From positions 1 through 5,170 of the forward strand of contig JBBDRV010000155.1 in NCBI GenBank assembly GCA_040905285.1: a stretch of DNA of 5,170 bases. Reading direction: 5' to 3'. The translations under genes were made by a program, and so were the position numbers. The notes below the pieces were generated by a model. That model was not told the origin of the DNA, searched no databases, and saw only the letters and a program-made list of their open reading frames with translations. This document shows, piece by piece, positions 4,038 through 5,170 of the stretch; the stretch's first letter is position 1, and each line of letters starts with the position of its first letter. The stretch comes from JBBDRV01 sp040905285 (GTDB lineage: Bacteria > Bacteroidota > Rhodothermia > Balneolales > Balneolaceae).

Positions 4038-5170
4038 CTAAATAATGGTTTCCTGAATGAAAACCCTCGGGTCGGTGATCCGCCCGGTGACAGCTGACGC
4101 GGCAACCGTATACGGAGATGCGAGATACACCGAGGCCTGTTTCGACCCCATCCTTCCGGGATAATTACGGTTTGTGCTGGATATACAGACCTCGTCGCTG
4201 TTAAGGCGGCCGAATGTGTCTTCAGGCCCGCCGAGGCATGCTGCACAGGATGCACGGCCGATCTTGCAGCCCGCATCTTTAAATATCTGCAGGAGAGGTT
4301 TGCCGTTGATCTTTTCCGTTTCCAGTCCGCGGGCTATTTCCGTGGTCGCCGGAACGATATAGGTATCAATTTTCAGGCTGTTACCGTTGATAATTTCAGC
4401 TGCGGCAACAAAGTCGGTAAGCTTGCCTCCTGTACAGGATCCTATATAGGCCCGTGTAAGATCTGTCCCCTCCAGCTCCTCCGCCGTCGCCTTGTTGTCG
4501 GGGCTGTGGGGCTTTGCCACCATGGGCACAAGGTCTTCCAGGGTATAGCGGTGGACACTGTGGTATTTTGCATCCGGATCGCTGTAGAGGGGTGTAAAAG
4601 GCTTGTCCGTTCTTTTTCGCACATACTCCTCGGTAATGGCGTCCGGTTCAACCACGCCGTTTTTCCCGCCGGCTTCGATAACCATATTGGTCAGTGTCAT
4701 CCGGTCTTCAATATTCATTGCAGAAATGCCCGGGCCGCCAAATTCCATACTGCGGTAGGTTGCACCGTCGACACCGATATCACCGATAATCTGCAGGATG
4801 ATATCTTTCGCCATCAGGTAGGGGGGAAGCCGGTCGCCTTCAAATTCAAACCGCATGGTTTCAGGCACTTTGACCCACAGTTTGCCGGTGCCCATGATGA
4901 AAGCGGCATCGGTGTTGCCGATTCCGGTGGCAAACTGGCCGAAAGCTCCGGCTGTACAGGTATGGGAGTCCGTACCGAAAAGGACTTCTCCCGGACGGGT
5001 AAATCCCTCTTCAGGAAGGGCGATATGGCAGACTCCCTTGTACCGGTCCGTACCGACGTCATAGTAATGCGGCAGGTTCTGGTCTGCAGCGAACCCGCGG
5101 AGGATATCTACATTCCGGTTGGCATATTTGTCTTTTGTGAAAATATAATGGTCGGGAATAATGACCATTT
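4038..5170 (-). CDS. leuC: 3-isopropylmalate dehydratase, large subunit (partial, N-terminus outside window)
   Basis: The last 376 or so residues are present, ending at TAG 4038-4040; roughly 50 N-terminal residues are missing beyond 5170. The ATG at 5166-5168 is internal, because family members have a conserved segment before IPDHYIF. The protein is the catalytic, [4Fe-4S]-carrying subunit that works with LeuD. Counting from that Met: IPDHYIFTKD (4-13), GTDSHTCTAGAFGQFATGIG (65-84), IGDIGVDGATY (128-138), YIGSCTGGKLTDF (241-253, first cluster Cys245), SCAACLGG (307-314, cluster Cys308 and Cys311) and STNRNYPGRMGSKQASVYLASP (331-352). All three cluster cysteines are kept. SCTGGK instead of the common SCTNGR, and the CxxCLGGPxDT form, match the plant-plastid-like branch as I remember it. 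It is the first gene seen in the minus-strand run; the promoter and any leader lie outside the window. Confidence 0.97.
   Translation of the reverse strand, partial: MVIIPDHYIFTKDKYANRNVDILRGFAADQNLPHYYDVGTDRYKGVCHIALPEEGFTRPGEVLFGTDSHTCTAGAFGQFATGIGNTDAAFIMGTGKLWVKVPETMRFEFEGDRLPPYLMAKDIILQIIGDIGVDGATYRSMEFGGPGISAMNIEDRMTLTNMVIEAGGKNGVVEPDAITEEYVRKRTDKPFTPLYSDPDAKYHSVHRYTLEDLVPMVAKPHSPDNKATAEELEGTDLTRAYIGSCTGGKLTDFVAAAEIINGNSLKIDTYIVPATTEIARGLETEKINGKPLLQIFKDAGCKIGRASCAACLGGPEDTFGRLNSDEVCISSTNRNYPGRMGSKQASVYLASPYTVAASAVTGRITDPRVFIQETII

Noticed and set aside
3902..4276. 124-residue minus-strand frame spanning the leuC-leuD gap.
   Set aside because: It overlaps the conserved leuC C-terminus in another frame, is Arg/Pro/Ser-rich like a shadow frame, and has no family motif.

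Overview
The window is mostly housekeeping chromosome. It carries one long minus-strand run of amino-acid biosynthesis genes (leuC, leuD, leuB, an OsmC-family gene, metZ). This run converges on a plus-strand gap gene that is followed closely by a tRNA-Pro gene. No phage, transposase, CRISPR, toxin or defence gene is visible.

Layout from left to right: positions 1-244 hold the last 80 codons of glyceraldehyde-3-phosphate dehydrogenase (+). Positions 261-334 hold tRNA-Pro with anticodon CGG (+), only 16 bases after the gap stop. Positions 335-465 lie between the convergent units and are the most unusual part. They contain a second tRNA-like structure (392-468) whose 3' part repeats 19 bases of the tRNA-Pro exactly, but whose acceptor stem ends and middle differ. 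It overlaps the stop codon of metZ on the other strand. Positions 466-1632 (-) encode a MetZ/MetB-type PLP enzyme. Positions 1633-1760 are intergenic and contain a 15-base tandem repeat. Positions 1761-2183 (-) encode an OsmC-family protein. Positions 2251-3351 (-) are leuB and 3354-3905 (-) are leuD, two bases apart. Positions 3906-4037 are a 132-base gap with a strong hairpin. Positions 4038-5170 (-) are leuC, cut by the window edge and lacking its N-terminus.

Functionally, LeuC and LeuD form isopropylmalate isomerase. LeuB then oxidises 3-isopropylmalate to the leucine precursor 2-oxoisocaproate. MetZ makes homocysteine from an activated homoserine and sulfide. The OsmC-like protein, with two conserved cysteines, probably acts in thiol or peroxide chemistry. 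Leucine and sulfur-amino-acid synthesis are therefore collinear here and may be co-transcribed, although the gaps of 67 and 128 bases around the OsmC gene leave room for internal promoters.

Organism: I infer a moderate-GC bacterium, tentatively from the Bacteroidota/Balneolota/Rhodothermota/Chlorobi assemblage. The MetZ reads like those of that group, and none of the four visible start codons has a Shine-Dalgarno sequence at the usual distance, a known habit of Bacteroidota and relatives. LeuC and LeuD have plant/plastid-like signature motifs. This placement is from memory of families and is not a search result.
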